From Dicyema japonicum (Eukaryota; Dicyemida; Rhombozoa; Dicyemidae): DNA of 64,000 bases. The DNA lies in NCBI GenBank assembly GCA_011109175.1, contig RDEW01000097.1, positions 5,390 to 69,389 on the forward strand, read 5' to 3'. The notes beneath the pieces were generated by a model. That model saw only the letters and a list, made by a program, of their open reading frames with translations. It was not told where the DNA came from and did no database searches. How positions within the stretch are numbered: the stretch's first letter is position 1; every line of letters starts with the position of its first letter. Position numbers and translations under genes: made by a program. Positions 32,698 to 43,306 of this stretch are shown here, piece by piece.

Positions 32698-34132
32698 CAG
32701 TAAACTCTCCGAATTTGCCATTTTTAGTTCCAGCATTTTCTGCGGCAAATTTGGGAATTGGCAAATTTCAGAATTTAATCAATAATTTTAACATATTTAT
32801 TGGGAAACTTCTCGTCGATGAAAATAACTAAATTTGATTTTATTACGACAACAAAATTTATTTAAAAAAAATGAAGTATTAAATTTTATCAAAATAAAAT
32901 TCAATTCACATTTGTTTCTTTTTGACACTTAGAATATTTCATGAAATCTTCTAATAATTTAATAAGGACGACATCCTCTTCGTTTTCAACTTTCTCAAGA
33001 AGATCCTTTTCAATTTCGCTTAACATTGATGCTACTTCATTCTTGATTATGGGTTTCACTTCAGTAGTTTATTCATGGATGAGTATTTCATTATCATCTA
33101 TTAATGATGCTATTTCTTTTTAATCTATTGCATTTTTTCAGAATAATTTATAGACATAAATTCTTTGATTTCAATTGATCGTAATATTTCTTGAATTATG
33201 TTCACATATACTAAAGGTGTACTTATTATTATTATTAGCAATGTCCGCGGAACCAGAAGAGTTAACTAATTTGAGATTCTACTTTTACCATGGATCTCTG
33301 GATACATGCTGTAAGTCGTTTCCATCTTCCCCTGTTTCTCGCAACCGTTCTCAGATCATCCAGATCCTCTCCTGTTTTCAGTTTTTTCCTATACTAGTGA
33401 GTTCTATGTTGAGCGTCGACGGTAACGTTGTTCTTTGTCGACTTCGATACGTTTTTGGAATCATACAGAAAAGTATGATTCCATGGCCAGATTGGACTTG
33501 GAAACTTTTTGAAATTCTTTGAGAACCCCTTCAATATCGACACTTTTGTCATTGCACATTTGTCCGTGTAATTTTCTCATCCGAAATCCACGCCTTTTCT
33601 TAAATTTAGATAAAAATCCATGAGTTTTTGAAATAGTCGCGAGAAAGTTGCTTAACAAAGAATTCTGCTTTACAGGATGTTAATGCATCGTTCAACAATG
33701 CACCTTAAAATTTAAAAACATTAAGAATACCTTTTGATTCCATCGAATCCATCTACTCAACAAGCTTTTCATCAAATTGCGTAAACTTTAACTTTTTGAC
33801 TGTATTTTTTGGAGGAATTTTTAGTTTTGAATTGTTCCGAAAGTGATTCACGATGTTCACTTTAAACAAAAAAAAAGTTATCAGCAATTTTCTGTCATGA
33901 GTTGTTGTCGTCCTTATAACGCAATATTTGAACTTTTTGTTAGATAGTGAGTTTTTGTATATCGACAACTAAAATCACAACGAGGCATTCTACTCGAATA
34001 AAGTTTTATTGTTTTAATTTTCAGTAATTTTTTTAAAACTTTAAAAAATTTTGGCAAATTTCCACAAAAATTAGAATATATCTCTTAAAAAATGGCAAAT
34101 CTGAGAATTGGCAAATTTACGATAGTTTACTT
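32698..34132 (-). mobile_element. pogo/Tigger DNA transposon with nested LINE tail
   Basis: Termini CAGTAAACTCTC (32698) and the inverse AAGTAAACTATC (ending 34132) are flanked by TA on both sides, the Tc1/mariner target. AAATTTGCCAATT-type subterminal repeats lie at both ends. The minus strand holds a decayed CENP-B-like transposase: FTQFDEKLVEWMDSMESKG, ALLNDALTSCKAEFFV, FKKRRGFRMRKLHGQMCNDK and SVDIEGVLKEFQKVS. The C-terminal DDE part is not seen. A type G LINE tail (33228-33480) is inserted in it. Confidence 0.7.
33228..33480 (-). mobile_element. Non-LTR retroelement 3' end, type G, copy 2 (nested)
   Basis: The minus strand matches 20460-20660: GGCCATGGAATCATA, CGTATCGAAGTCGACAAAGA, AAACAGGAGAGGATCTGGAT and TCGGTTGCGAGAAAC-like words, ending in a (TAA)n tail at 33228-33240. 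It splits the Tigger element, so it inserted later. Confidence 0.65.
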
Positions 34133-34139
34133 TATTACG

Positions 34140-34800
34140 AAATAATAAATAATACTCTCGATTCATCTTTTTTGAAAGCTCCGAAAATGGTGGATTCGAG
34201 GTATTGGAGTAGCGATTTTGAAGCCCTGATCGAAGTATTTTGTTGTCTTCAAATGCCTGTGTAGAATGTGTGGAATCCAAGTCGTTATTCTTTAGCCCAG
34301 GTTCAATTTTTCGTGGAGCGTTCCATGGTGGTCAATAATGTCTCACGGATTGAATAAGTGTATTGGTTGTGGAAAGGTTGAGTTATTAGGTTCAAATGAT
34401 TGCTGGAAGAGTTCTAAACTGATATTTCAATAGTATTCAAAAATAGGGGATATTTGAATATTTGATCTTGTTGTAAAGGAACACACGAGAGATGCTTTTT
34501 AATACGATTAGGTCAATGAAAACAAATACATTTTTTCATGAGAAAATAATTGTTAAAACTATCGGCAATACTCAGTTGTTCAAAATGTCTTGACGTTAAA
34601 ATTCAGATTCTAATCTATTTGAGGCCTATTGAGTAAAATGTCTATCTAAATGTGGAAATTATTTTAGGAGCAAAAGCTTAACATCAACTCAATGATCAGC
34701 GTCGGAATCGTTTGTAGGAAATCTGATAGATACAAACACAGTGTTTTTTTTGTATATCGTATGAGATACAAACACATCCATATGACCAAGAAGTGAATCA
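34140..34800. other. No gene recognised
   Basis: A minus frame at 34071-34280 overlaps the Tigger terminus. Nothing else supported. Confidence 0.35.
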
Positions 34801-35190
34801 AAATAATAATTATAATAATAACACCAGATACCACGGTTACACAAACTAACTAATCACGTGATCCCAGCACGCTCTAGCAGGGACCTCATCTTTGCCGATG
34901 TTCTTCCCTCGAACCCACACAAGCACGTATCGGTCAAGTGACTGTACCTTCGCAATCACGACGGCGCGTTTCCATGGTTTATTCACATCAAGGCATCAAG
35001 AGGCCATTGGTGGCTGGAACTCTCCAGAAATCCAGCGTTCCGTGATTTTGGAGACTCTTTTCCGGCTATCCTCGATCTTCAAGACATTCGTTCAAGAGAT
35101 AAACAAGCCCCATATACCACATGCATAAGAGATGCATGATTCAATGAATTGTTCATATAAATTGATGTAGCAAACGAAGTAGTATATAAA
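34800..35190 (-). mobile_element. Jockey-like LINE 3' end
   Basis: The minus strand reads FATSIYMNNSLNHASLMHVV, SLERMS, RSRIAGKESPKSRNAGFLES and FEGRTSAKMRSLLERAGIT then stop, followed by LVSLCNRG and an (ATA/ATT)n tail at 34800. Same tail signature as the other copies; 5'-truncated near 35190. Confidence 0.65.
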
Positions 35191-35199
35191 TTTTACATT

Positions 35200-36285
35200 T
35201 CAAATACTTATTTATAAATTTAAAAATTTATACTTAAATTATTTTTTAAAAATAAATTTAAAAAAATCAGAATAAATAGAATATATAAGCGTGTATTGCG
35301 CTTTGCGTCTGTGGACGACGTGCAATTTGCAAAACCTCAAGAAACCAGCATTTTAACTATTAAAAAACAACGAGTCTCGTTTTTTTTGTTTCTTCTGAGA
35401 ATTCACCATTGAACCAACAGTGATTTAAGGAATAGGTAGTTTATAAATGAAGTAAACACTCTAGGTTTAAATTGAATTGAAAAAGCTTTGTTCATTGATG
35501 GTTACTCTTTCAACTGTATTGGAAAATATTTGAGAAGATTTTCAACTTCGAACGAAGATTAATTACTAAAGAAGAAAACAAGGAACTCAATTCTATAATT
35601 AAGAAATTTCTGCTTAAATTGTGTCCTTATTTTTGCTGAAATGTGCTCACGAAGTGACCGCGTGGTTAATATTCAGGTATTTGTTCAAAAATATATTAAT
35701 TAGATCGTATATCACATTTTCAACAAGGAATGAATTAATACCAATGGTTCTTTTCATTACAAAACAAAAATCTTCGTTAGAGCTCATCAAATTTTAAACC
35801 TGGAGACGAGTCATCTCACTGGAATTGGTGGTAGAGCCTAGAAAAACAGTCACACACTCTTCGAAATGCTGTCTTATCAAGACTCGAAAAAGATTTGAGA
35901 TTTTTGTATGCAAAATCGGTTCTGGATACAGCAAAGTATATTCCTCTTATTTGTAGATTTCTTTAACTGTTGGAACTTTCTATTGCTCTATTGCCAGAAT
36001 TTCTGTCAATATTTTATCAAATGACGGAAAAAGAGATGAATAAATCTGTCCAAATTATGTCGTTTTGGTTAAAGGAGTGAGTTTTATCAGCTCCGTGTAG
36101 AAATGCTTCATATATTATTCTGAAACCTTTACTTGTGTAAGTTATTTTTCATCAATAGACGCTTAAATTTTGCATTGCTGTTTGTTTCTAAGGTTTGGTA
36201 TTGACTTTTTTATTTTTTGTAGAAATTTGAAGATTAAAATCCTACTGAAGTTGAATTGATACTCAAACTGCAGGTTTTTTTTAGA
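35200..36285 (+). other. Discontinuous coding-like stretches, unassigned
   Basis: The plus strand gives KALFIDGYSFNCIGKYLRRF at 35480, and at 35840-36080 TLRNAVLSRLEKDLRFLYAK, SVLDTAKYIPLICRFL, a stop, then ELSIALLPEFLSIFYQMTEK and SVQIMSFWLKE. This looks like an old host-gene exon set with one or more stops. No family recognised. Confidence 0.25.
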
Positions 36286-36296
36286 ATCATGAAAAC

Positions 36297-36596
36297 CGAG
36301 TGGTTAGGTGTCGGGCTAAAGTGACTTAGGTTACGGGTTCGATTCTCGCTGTGTTTACCTGATGGAAGGTTCTACGCATCTACGATGCTTAAAAAGGCCT
36401 TGACGAGTGACGCCGTCATCACTGTGGAACTGGATAGTCTTAAAAGGACCCACACACAAGAAAAAGGAAGTGAAGATCATTCCTTGGTTCTAAGATTAGT
36501 TAAAATTAACTGTTCTTTACTTAAATAAAACTGTGTGTCTTGCCTATGCGGAGCTAATATCACGTAACGTGAAAAAGGCTGTTATTATTATTATTT
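36297..36596 (+). mobile_element. tRNA-derived SINE with perfect 11-bp target duplication
   Basis: Flanked by ATCATGAAAAC at 36286-36296 and 36597-36607. The head GTGGTTAGGTGTCGGGCTAA and TTACGGGTTCGATTCTCGC (B box) is tRNA-like. The body carries GACGAGTGACGCCGTCATCA, ACCCACACACAAGAAAAAGG and CATTCCTTGGTTCTAAG. The tail is GGCTGTTATTATTATTATTT. About 300 bp. The duplication shows LINE-style target-primed insertion. Confidence 0.9.
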
Positions 36597-36609
36597 ATCA
36601 TGAAAACAT

Positions 36610-37620
36610 TGAATTTATTGAGAGGTAACTATTTTGTTTAATTTTTCAGAATTCTTTGTTTTTGCAAACATTCTGGACTCAATCGTAGTGTTTTCTTCTG
36701 TCGAAAAAACTTACAAATTTTGTTTTTATCGAATCCAGAGGAAACTGAGTTTTAAATATTACTAACTTTCTGAGAAGCATCAATTCGAATTGTTAAAGTT
36801 GTTCAATTTGTTTATTTTTGTTACTTCTTGCACATTTTTGAAACTTTGGTACAAAATCTTTAGAAAATGGATCGAATCTTTTATTAATCTTCGGTAAAAC
36901 ACTTTAATTCTTTATATTAGATATAAAAATAATTTTTAAGAAAATCGTGAATATGCTTCATAAGGACAAATCTGTAAAATCGAAACTTGGTCAACTATAG
37001 ATTCAGTGTCAACTTAAAGTTTGATTCGAAAACGACTTTGTTTTTAGCCCTCAATAAAGTTAATCCTTCCACCCGACTTGATCAATTTCGAATTGAAATG
37101 GATTATTTATAAATATGTTTAATGATTTAAATTATTCAGAACGTGGAACCTATTTTGTATTTGATCTGTTATCTCAAATTTTTATCTCGAGATGATTGAC
37201 GTCGAATATTTAATTGAACTATTCACCCCTGTTAAAGTTTACTTCTGAATATTATTTTTTAGGTTTCGGATTATTTTGACCCCCGAAGATTTGCTACATG
37301 GATTTATAGACGTTAATTTGATTTAAACACAAGGTTGAAACTATATGCTAAAATTTAAGCACAAGCTGGTAGTTAACTTCATTGCTTATTCGAATCTTAA
37401 GATCTGGATTTGAGTGAGCTGACACGCTTCAACTACTTTCATTCAGCGAACTACGCATTTTTATGAACAATACAATTTACTTTCGATATCTTTTTTGAAA
37501 AAATTCAAAACTTTTGAGTATTTTTTGTGAAATTTATGAATTTTTAGGTTTTAAATTCTCTGCCATTAAGATTATTTTACTTTTTATTATTTATTACAAT
37601 TACCTTCCACATTCTATTTA
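36610..37620. other. No gene recognised
   Basis: AT-rich. A short open stretch near 37250-37320 (RIILTPEDLLHGFIDVNLI, +) looks coding but stands alone. Confidence 0.3.
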
Positions 37621-37624
37621 TTTT

Positions 37625-38090
37625 ACTTTTTTTATTTATTATTTATTTATTAACCCAAGAACACAAATAGTTAATATAATTACTCAAATAAATTGAGTGA
37701 TCTCGACAGCTTCAATCAGATTTCTCATCCTCTCATAACGTCTTCTGGGATCCAACACAGCGGGATGATTTTGGGGATAGAAATTGGAGCGGGGTGATCT
37801 ACATCCTTCTTATGAGAGACGTCATTGCTGTGTACTGTTGGAAGCTGCAGTTCATGCATAGGGAAACAAATTCCTGATCATTTTGTTGGAAAGGTATTCA
37901 AGCAATGAAAAGATTTGTTTTTCTAGTTTTCCGAGATTACTAATAGTAATGGCTGTCAAGGACTGAATGCCGCTGATTTTTTATTTGTTCCTCCACGACA
38001 GATTGATTCCCTATGAAGCATAGCTGACAGATGGTTCAATGAATTGTTTATACAGTAATTTCAATGCTGGAAAAGAGGGTCATAATGCAA
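37625..38090 (-). mobile_element. Jockey-like LINE 3' end
   Basis: The minus strand reads PALKLLYKQFIEPSVSYAS, GIQSLTAITISNLGKLEKQI, NHPAVLDPRRRYERMRNLIE and AVEIT then stop, and a 3' tail (TTAACTATTTGTGTTCTTGG, TTAATAAATAAATAAT) like that at 55740-55810. 5'-truncated near 38090. Confidence 0.65.
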
Positions 38091-38099
38091 TTTTAGAAT

Positions 38100-39335
38100 A
38101 ATTTGTAGATAAGTTCCAATGTAAATTTTATAGCGAATTTAATTCCAATGATGATGGAAGTAAATACAAATTTATCGAAAGACTATTTGTTTTTGCGTCT
38201 TGAGTAGAATGTGCTGACTAATTCTCAACTTAACGAGTGAAATATATTTCCCACAAAACCATATAAATCTTGATTAGAAGATTTAACTGACGACATAATA
38301 ATTTATCACTTCTCCTTAAATCTTATTTAATAGAGTAAAGTTTGAAAACTTCAATGAAACAGATTTAAAGCTGGTGTAATAGAAAATTTCTTTTCGTTGA
38401 AAATAACAATAAATTGTGAGATACTTGAGCTGAGATTAATCCTTGTCTCTTTCTCCCTCTCTGAATCAGTTATTTCACGTTGTTCACCACGGGCTAAATG
38501 AAATTCAATATCACAGTAATAAACACAAGGTTTAATAAAAAATAGAAAGTTTATAAATGTCCATAAGTCTGGTCCTATGTGTTTATGGGAATTGAATTGG
38601 TTGATATCATCATTCGTTGAGTGAATAATAATAGTAAAAATAGACTTTCTATTTGAAGTCATTGTTATATATTCCGAGTTAATTTGCTACTACACTAAAC
38701 TATGGAACTTTTATTATTTGAAGTCTACCAAAGGATATAATGGGAATTATAAAACTTATATCTGTTTAGGTAACATCTGAGAAAAACACGTAAAATTAAA
38801 AATGTTAAAATTTAGTTTACTTGACTATAATCCGAGTACATATTCTTCTGTTAAATCATAAAATCCAGATATTCGTGGACAGAGTCAGAGAAACAATCAG
38901 ATACATTTCATCACTCAGAAGTCGACAAAATAATAAACTTGTATATTATTCACTTATCCAACGAAGAATCATTCACAAAAGCCTTTCATGGAATAAACAT
39001 ATTTCACTCATATTGGAATTTATGTAGTCTAGTAAGGAAATCTATGATTCTGTGATCAGAAAAGCAAAGCAAAAATACTCTTAAAAGTGGTATTTATTAG
39101 ATAATCGGTAATATTCTTATTTTAAAGAAAAATAAAATTATGGTAGAAAACATTAAACATCCAAATGGATTTACGTCATTCTAAATGTGACTAAATGTTT
39201 TTAAAGGCAATTCTAAACTTATATAATTATTGTCAGTGAATACTCTGAATTTAAACCAACCAACATGAAAGACTTTCAACACAATAATTGCTTTGACTTT
39301 GTGATTAATTCTAAATCCGACAGGTATATTCGATT
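38100..39335. other. No firm gene
   Basis: The minus frame 38351-38662 (104 codons) starts MTSNRKSIFTIIIHSTNDDI and has a Glu/Arg-rich segment REITDSEREKETR; no motif. The plus frame 38821-39027 is Arg/Ile-rich. Either may be chance in AT-rich DNA. Confidence 0.2.
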
Positions 39336-39339
39336 CAGT

Positions 39340-39445
39340 AGATAACAGTAGGTGGTCCCGGACAAGAGAAGAGGTGACCTGTTTTCTGGTCTTCAGGAAA
39401 GCACGATCGAGATAATCCTATACAGATATGAATGTTAATTCAAGT
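39340..39445 (-). pseudogene. LINE C-terminal zinc-knuckle fragment, copy 2
   Basis: Shares GGACAAGAGAAGAGGTGACC and the GAAAGCACGAT..ATA segment with 13150-13260. Confidence 0.5.
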
Positions 39446-39539
39446 AATGACCAACGTAAACGCGCCAAGTGGACGCACACTTACCGCGGTAAAAAAGCTT
39501 CGATTTTGTCAAAAATATATGAAATGCCCTCCAGAAGCT

Positions 39540-39660
39540 TGTTTATAATAAGGCTAGTACTTTGAGGATTCCGCCTCCGAAGAGAGGTGGAGAAGTAGGT
39601 CAGTTGTCTTTCATTTTCGTCGCACGCCTACCGACGCAGTTATCAATTCACTCGTCTACG
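39540..39660 (-). repeat. Short repeat shared with 59095-59190
   Basis: Minus strand CTACTTCTCCACCTCTCTTC, GGAGGCGGAA and TGCGACGAAAATG match the plus strand at 59105-59180. Confidence 0.5.
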
Positions 39661-39734
39661 AAATAGTTTCCATAATGTAATCTTAACTAGAGGATATAGC
39701 TACAGATTGGTTTCTATCGTGTTTCATTTATTTT

Positions 39735-40045
39735 ATTTTAAAGCCGAGAATCACCGACAAAATAAAAAAGAGTGGGGCCGTCATGTGGTCCCAGATACCT
39801 TAAGCAGCCGTCTCATCCTTTCTAGGTGTTCCTCCCGAAGCCGACACACTTCCTGCATGGATGAATCACTTTTCGTAAATTGAGGTTTAAGCGGGGCTTC
39901 AGTTCTCCTCACAAGTTCCTTGAACGAAGTTGGCTTAGTGGTGAGGAGAACCTTTTAGGGCCCTTTTTACTATTTTTGGAAGGAGTTTATTTCTTTAGGT
40001 TGGTATAAGATAGGTTATTATCCCATTCCGAACAGCAGTAGTCGA
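39735..40045 (-). mobile_element. Jockey-like LINE 3' end
   Basis: The minus strand reads PTSFKELVRRTEAP, TKSDSSMQEVCRLREEHLER and MRRLLKVSGTT then stop. Closest to the copies at 16740-17050 and 53000-53220, but without the pogo terminus after the 3' end. Confidence 0.7.
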
Positions 40046-40054
40046 ATGCTGTTT

Positions 40055-40220
40055 TCATGTACTGAGGAGACGCCAATTGCCAGGGCGGCATCAAAAGGAT
40101 CCACTATTTTTTCTCCGGGGACAACTTGGTTACCTGGAGACAAGTTTTGGAACGCTGGAACAAGTCAGGATCAAGGAGTTAGTTAGTTTATTTACCCTTG
40201 GTCAACGGAATAAATTTAAT
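40055..40220 (+). mobile_element. Retroelement 3' tail type C, copy 3
   Basis: GAGGAGACGCCAATTGCCAG, GATCCACTATTTTTTCTCCG, GGAACAAGTCAGGATCAAGG, AGTTAGTTAGTTT, ACCCTTGGTCAACGGAATAA. Confidence 0.65.
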
Positions 40221-40319
40221 TTTTAATTTTTTTAAGATGCGTTCTCACATTCAATAAACATTTTGGATTAATGTTTTATTTAATTTTAATTAAATTGGCC
40301 AATTATAATTTTTATTATT

Positions 40320-40465
40320 ATTTAAACCTGGCTGGCCGGCAACAAGAAGATCCACATATTCTTTCCGCGGGGACAACTTGGTTACCTGGAAACAAGTTCT
40401 GGAACGAGTCAGGATCAATGAGTTAGTTAGTTTGGTTACCCTTGTCTTTAGAATAAATAAAATTT
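40320..40465 (+). mobile_element. Retroelement 3' tail type C, copy 4
   Basis: Near-duplicate of copy 3 (GGGGACAACTTGGTTACCTG in both), 265 bp downstream in the same orientation, but more 5'-truncated. Confidence 0.65.
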
Positions 40466-40469
40466 AAAC

Positions 40470-40779
40470 TTAAAATCCTAGTTATGCCTGGTTTGTTGCG
40501 TGGTGACATTTCTGCAAAAATGTCTGTCTCTATCGTATTAAGTTTGTCTTTTCGACGCCGTTTACAATTGTAACTTTCAACGTCAGATGACTTGCTTTAA
40601 CACTAAATATGGGACTTTATGTAGATTCCTCGAAAAACGAGTATGAAAGTTACATCGAGAAAACTGGTATAACGGACAGTGAAGGGCACGGCAATAGCGA
40701 AACCATAAGTAATTATATGCATATGGGTAACGTCGGAGTTTATTTTACTCACTTACTTAGATAGAGTCCACTCCTAGAT
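40470..40779 (+). other. Short open frame, possible exon
   Basis: From about 40609 the frame reads MGLYVDSSKNEYESYIEKTG, ITDSEGHGNSETISNYMHM, GNVGVYFTHLLR, stop (52 codons). Balanced composition, no motif. It ends just before the hAT terminus at 40780. Confidence 0.25.
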
Positions 40780-41385
40780 CAGTGGTTCTCTACCTTAAGG
40801 TGCTCGCGGAACCCTTTTAGGTTAATTTATTTTTTGCGGAACCCTTACATTTCAATATCACAAATTTTCACTCAAAAAATAATTGTAATAACCAAAAACA
40901 ATTTTAATGTTAACATTGAGGTAACTTTTTATCATAGCATAATTCTGTAACGTTATGAGTTATTGTTGACAACCTATCTTCATATCAGGGAAGTTTTGGT
41001 AGATGTATATATTGGAAAGCCGACTCGCGTAAGTAAGTCGTTGGAATAGGTAATAGTGTATGTATAATTTTTTCTGAGATATCAGAATAGTGAAATGTAT
41101 TCTCTCCAAAAATTAAAAAGGGATTCATTTTATACATCTGATTTGACGTTGATTCTGATGTCAATAAGATATTCAGATTTAATTGATGTAGATTTGCTGG
41201 TATTACTTTAACTTTGAATGGAATTTAAACCCAATCATCCAAAATTAGCAAATGATCTTTGATGTCATGAAGTACTGTATCACACAATGCGCATTTTGAT
41301 TCATAAGATACTTTTACAGCATGTAATGTGTAATGTTATTTTTTATTTACGGATGACCGTCAAAATTTGTTCAATTTTTAGGTCA
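40780..41385 (-). mobile_element. Internally deleted hAT element, copy 2
   Basis: Starts CAGTGGTTCTC and then AAGGTGCTCGCGGAACCC, as in the other two copies. The internal part matches 9930-10330. The far end is lost after about 41385. Confidence 0.7.
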
Positions 41386-41389
41386 AAAA

Positions 41390-42288
41390 TTTCCGAATTA
41401 TAAAGTCAAAATAAAAATCGCCCTAGTTATCAGTGAATACCTCCTAGAAGAATGTATAATATTTTGGAAATCATAGGAAGACAAGAAAGACATGAGAAAT
41501 GAAAACTTAGAAACACTGCTCACAATTTTATGGATTTTTGGGTTATTCCTAAAATACGAGTAGTACAACATCCCAACACAGCAGACAGATTCTTAGCTTC
41601 CACATTCCCCACATCACTGTAGTTGACGAGACTAAGGATAAAAGAGAATACTACTCAGCAAGTAAATGTAATTTTTATCGTAGTTACAGCCAGGCAGTTC
41701 GGTCAAGGTCAGCGTGATCCGCAGAATTTTTCACATTTTTAGGGTCATTTATAAGAGAGAAAATCTCGAAAATTCACAAGAAGGTGGGAAGATACTGAAG
41801 CACCCAGTAACATGTATTTAATGTCGATGCTTACCTGTGAATGAGTGGTCGAAGTAATCGATCCCATCCATATAAAAACAGAACAACCTGCCTCGAGACA
41901 AGCTATGTCTTTTCACTTTGGTTTGTCCCTCGTTTACTCTGGACGGTCCCTAGGACCAATCCACAATTTGCGGATGTGCCTCGTGCAGACAAGAATGACT
42001 GAGTGTATGTCCATTCCGTTCTCTCTGTTAATAAATTTGCAGCATAAGAACCCGGGCTTATCTTCGAGTCAGGGCTAATAAATCAAACTAATCACCCCAA
42101 ATCAAATGGTTGCGGAGACATTAATGGAACCATAGAAATCACAATGTATTTTTATGATAACCAAAAGAATTGAATTTGCTACACTTTTCAACAGGAAAAA
42201 ATTCAGCATATGCAAAACTTCAAAAACCTCTCTTTTGCATAACGCAAACTGTAAAAATTTATATTTTTAATTATTATTCGAAAATTAC
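41390..42288. other. No gene recognised
   Basis: A plus frame at 41845-42078 has no motif; the rest is AT-rich. Confidence 0.35.
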
Positions 42289-42544
42289 ATAAACAATCAT
42301 AAAATGAACTTTATAACAAGTGCCTTATATACAGAGGATGCCTCAAGGGTTTATTCGGAGTTGTATTAATAAGAGACGATCAGGATAAACTTAATAATAT
42401 ACATTGAGTGGTAGTTTTTGACTGCGACATTAGGTCATACACTAGGTTTTTTTCACTAGTAGGTACCGTGGGTAAATTAATTAATAACTATTTATTAACA
42501 GAGACATCACAAGTAATAAATTGCTAATCACCGTTTGTATTCTT

Positions 42545-43230
42545 CTTAATATTATTTTTAAAATAAATTAAAAAATATCAAAAATAATAAAACCAGTTTT
42601 CGGCGGGCAATCATTTCCTTTACAGTGGATGGAATTAAACTCCTCTTCAGGGAGCTGTGTTGTCTCATGAGTAGAGACATCCCTTTCATAAGCTTTGGTG
42701 TAATCAATATGTTCAAGGACATGCTTTTTTTGGAAGCACTTCAATCATTCATACTATAACCTTTTTTGTTACCTTTGGGCAACTTGTTGATTTTGGCATC
42801 AATAGCCTTTATCCTCAGCTCTGTCGCCTTTGTCAGTCTCACATATGATAACATTGAATGTGCTAAAACTAAAACTTGTGGTAAAACTAGCTAATGTGCA
42901 GGGGCTTGGGGAAGCTCCTAACGGGGGAATTAAACGTTTGTTTAGTCTCGAGGTTCTTCTTTTCTGTGTGCACAGCGACTAGAAATGGTTTTGGTCGAAG
43001 AGTGTTGGTGTTTGCTTTTATTTCTAGCCAATGTTTTAGTTTTATTTTTCTATTGTCGATTTCTTGACATGATTAATAAACGAACCTTTTACGACGGAAT
43101 CCTCCACGTATTCTGAGAGGTCTTTATCTTCGATGTAACGATGGGTCTTTTGGACAATTCTCATATTTCTATTTCTTTCAGATATTTTCAATAGTTGGTT
43201 CTGCTTGTATATATATGTTACAGCCAATTT
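42545..43230 (-). pseudogene. Truncated duplicate of the seven-exon gene
   Basis: The minus strand keeps NMRIVQKTHRYIEDKDLSEY (exon 1), RPKPFLVAVHTEKKNLETKQ (exon 2), the exon 3 region, and KKHVLEHIDYTKAYERDVST (exon 4). Exon 2 holds an insertion near 42910 and the junction to exon 3 no longer keeps frame. Sequence for exons 5-7 is absent: intron 4 runs straight into the downstream flank. Confidence 0.6.
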
Positions 43231-43306
43231 GTGTAATCATTTGTGTAATCAGTCAATTCACGAAATGACTAAAAAATGATTCAGTAATTTCATGAATTGT
43301 CTGGAC

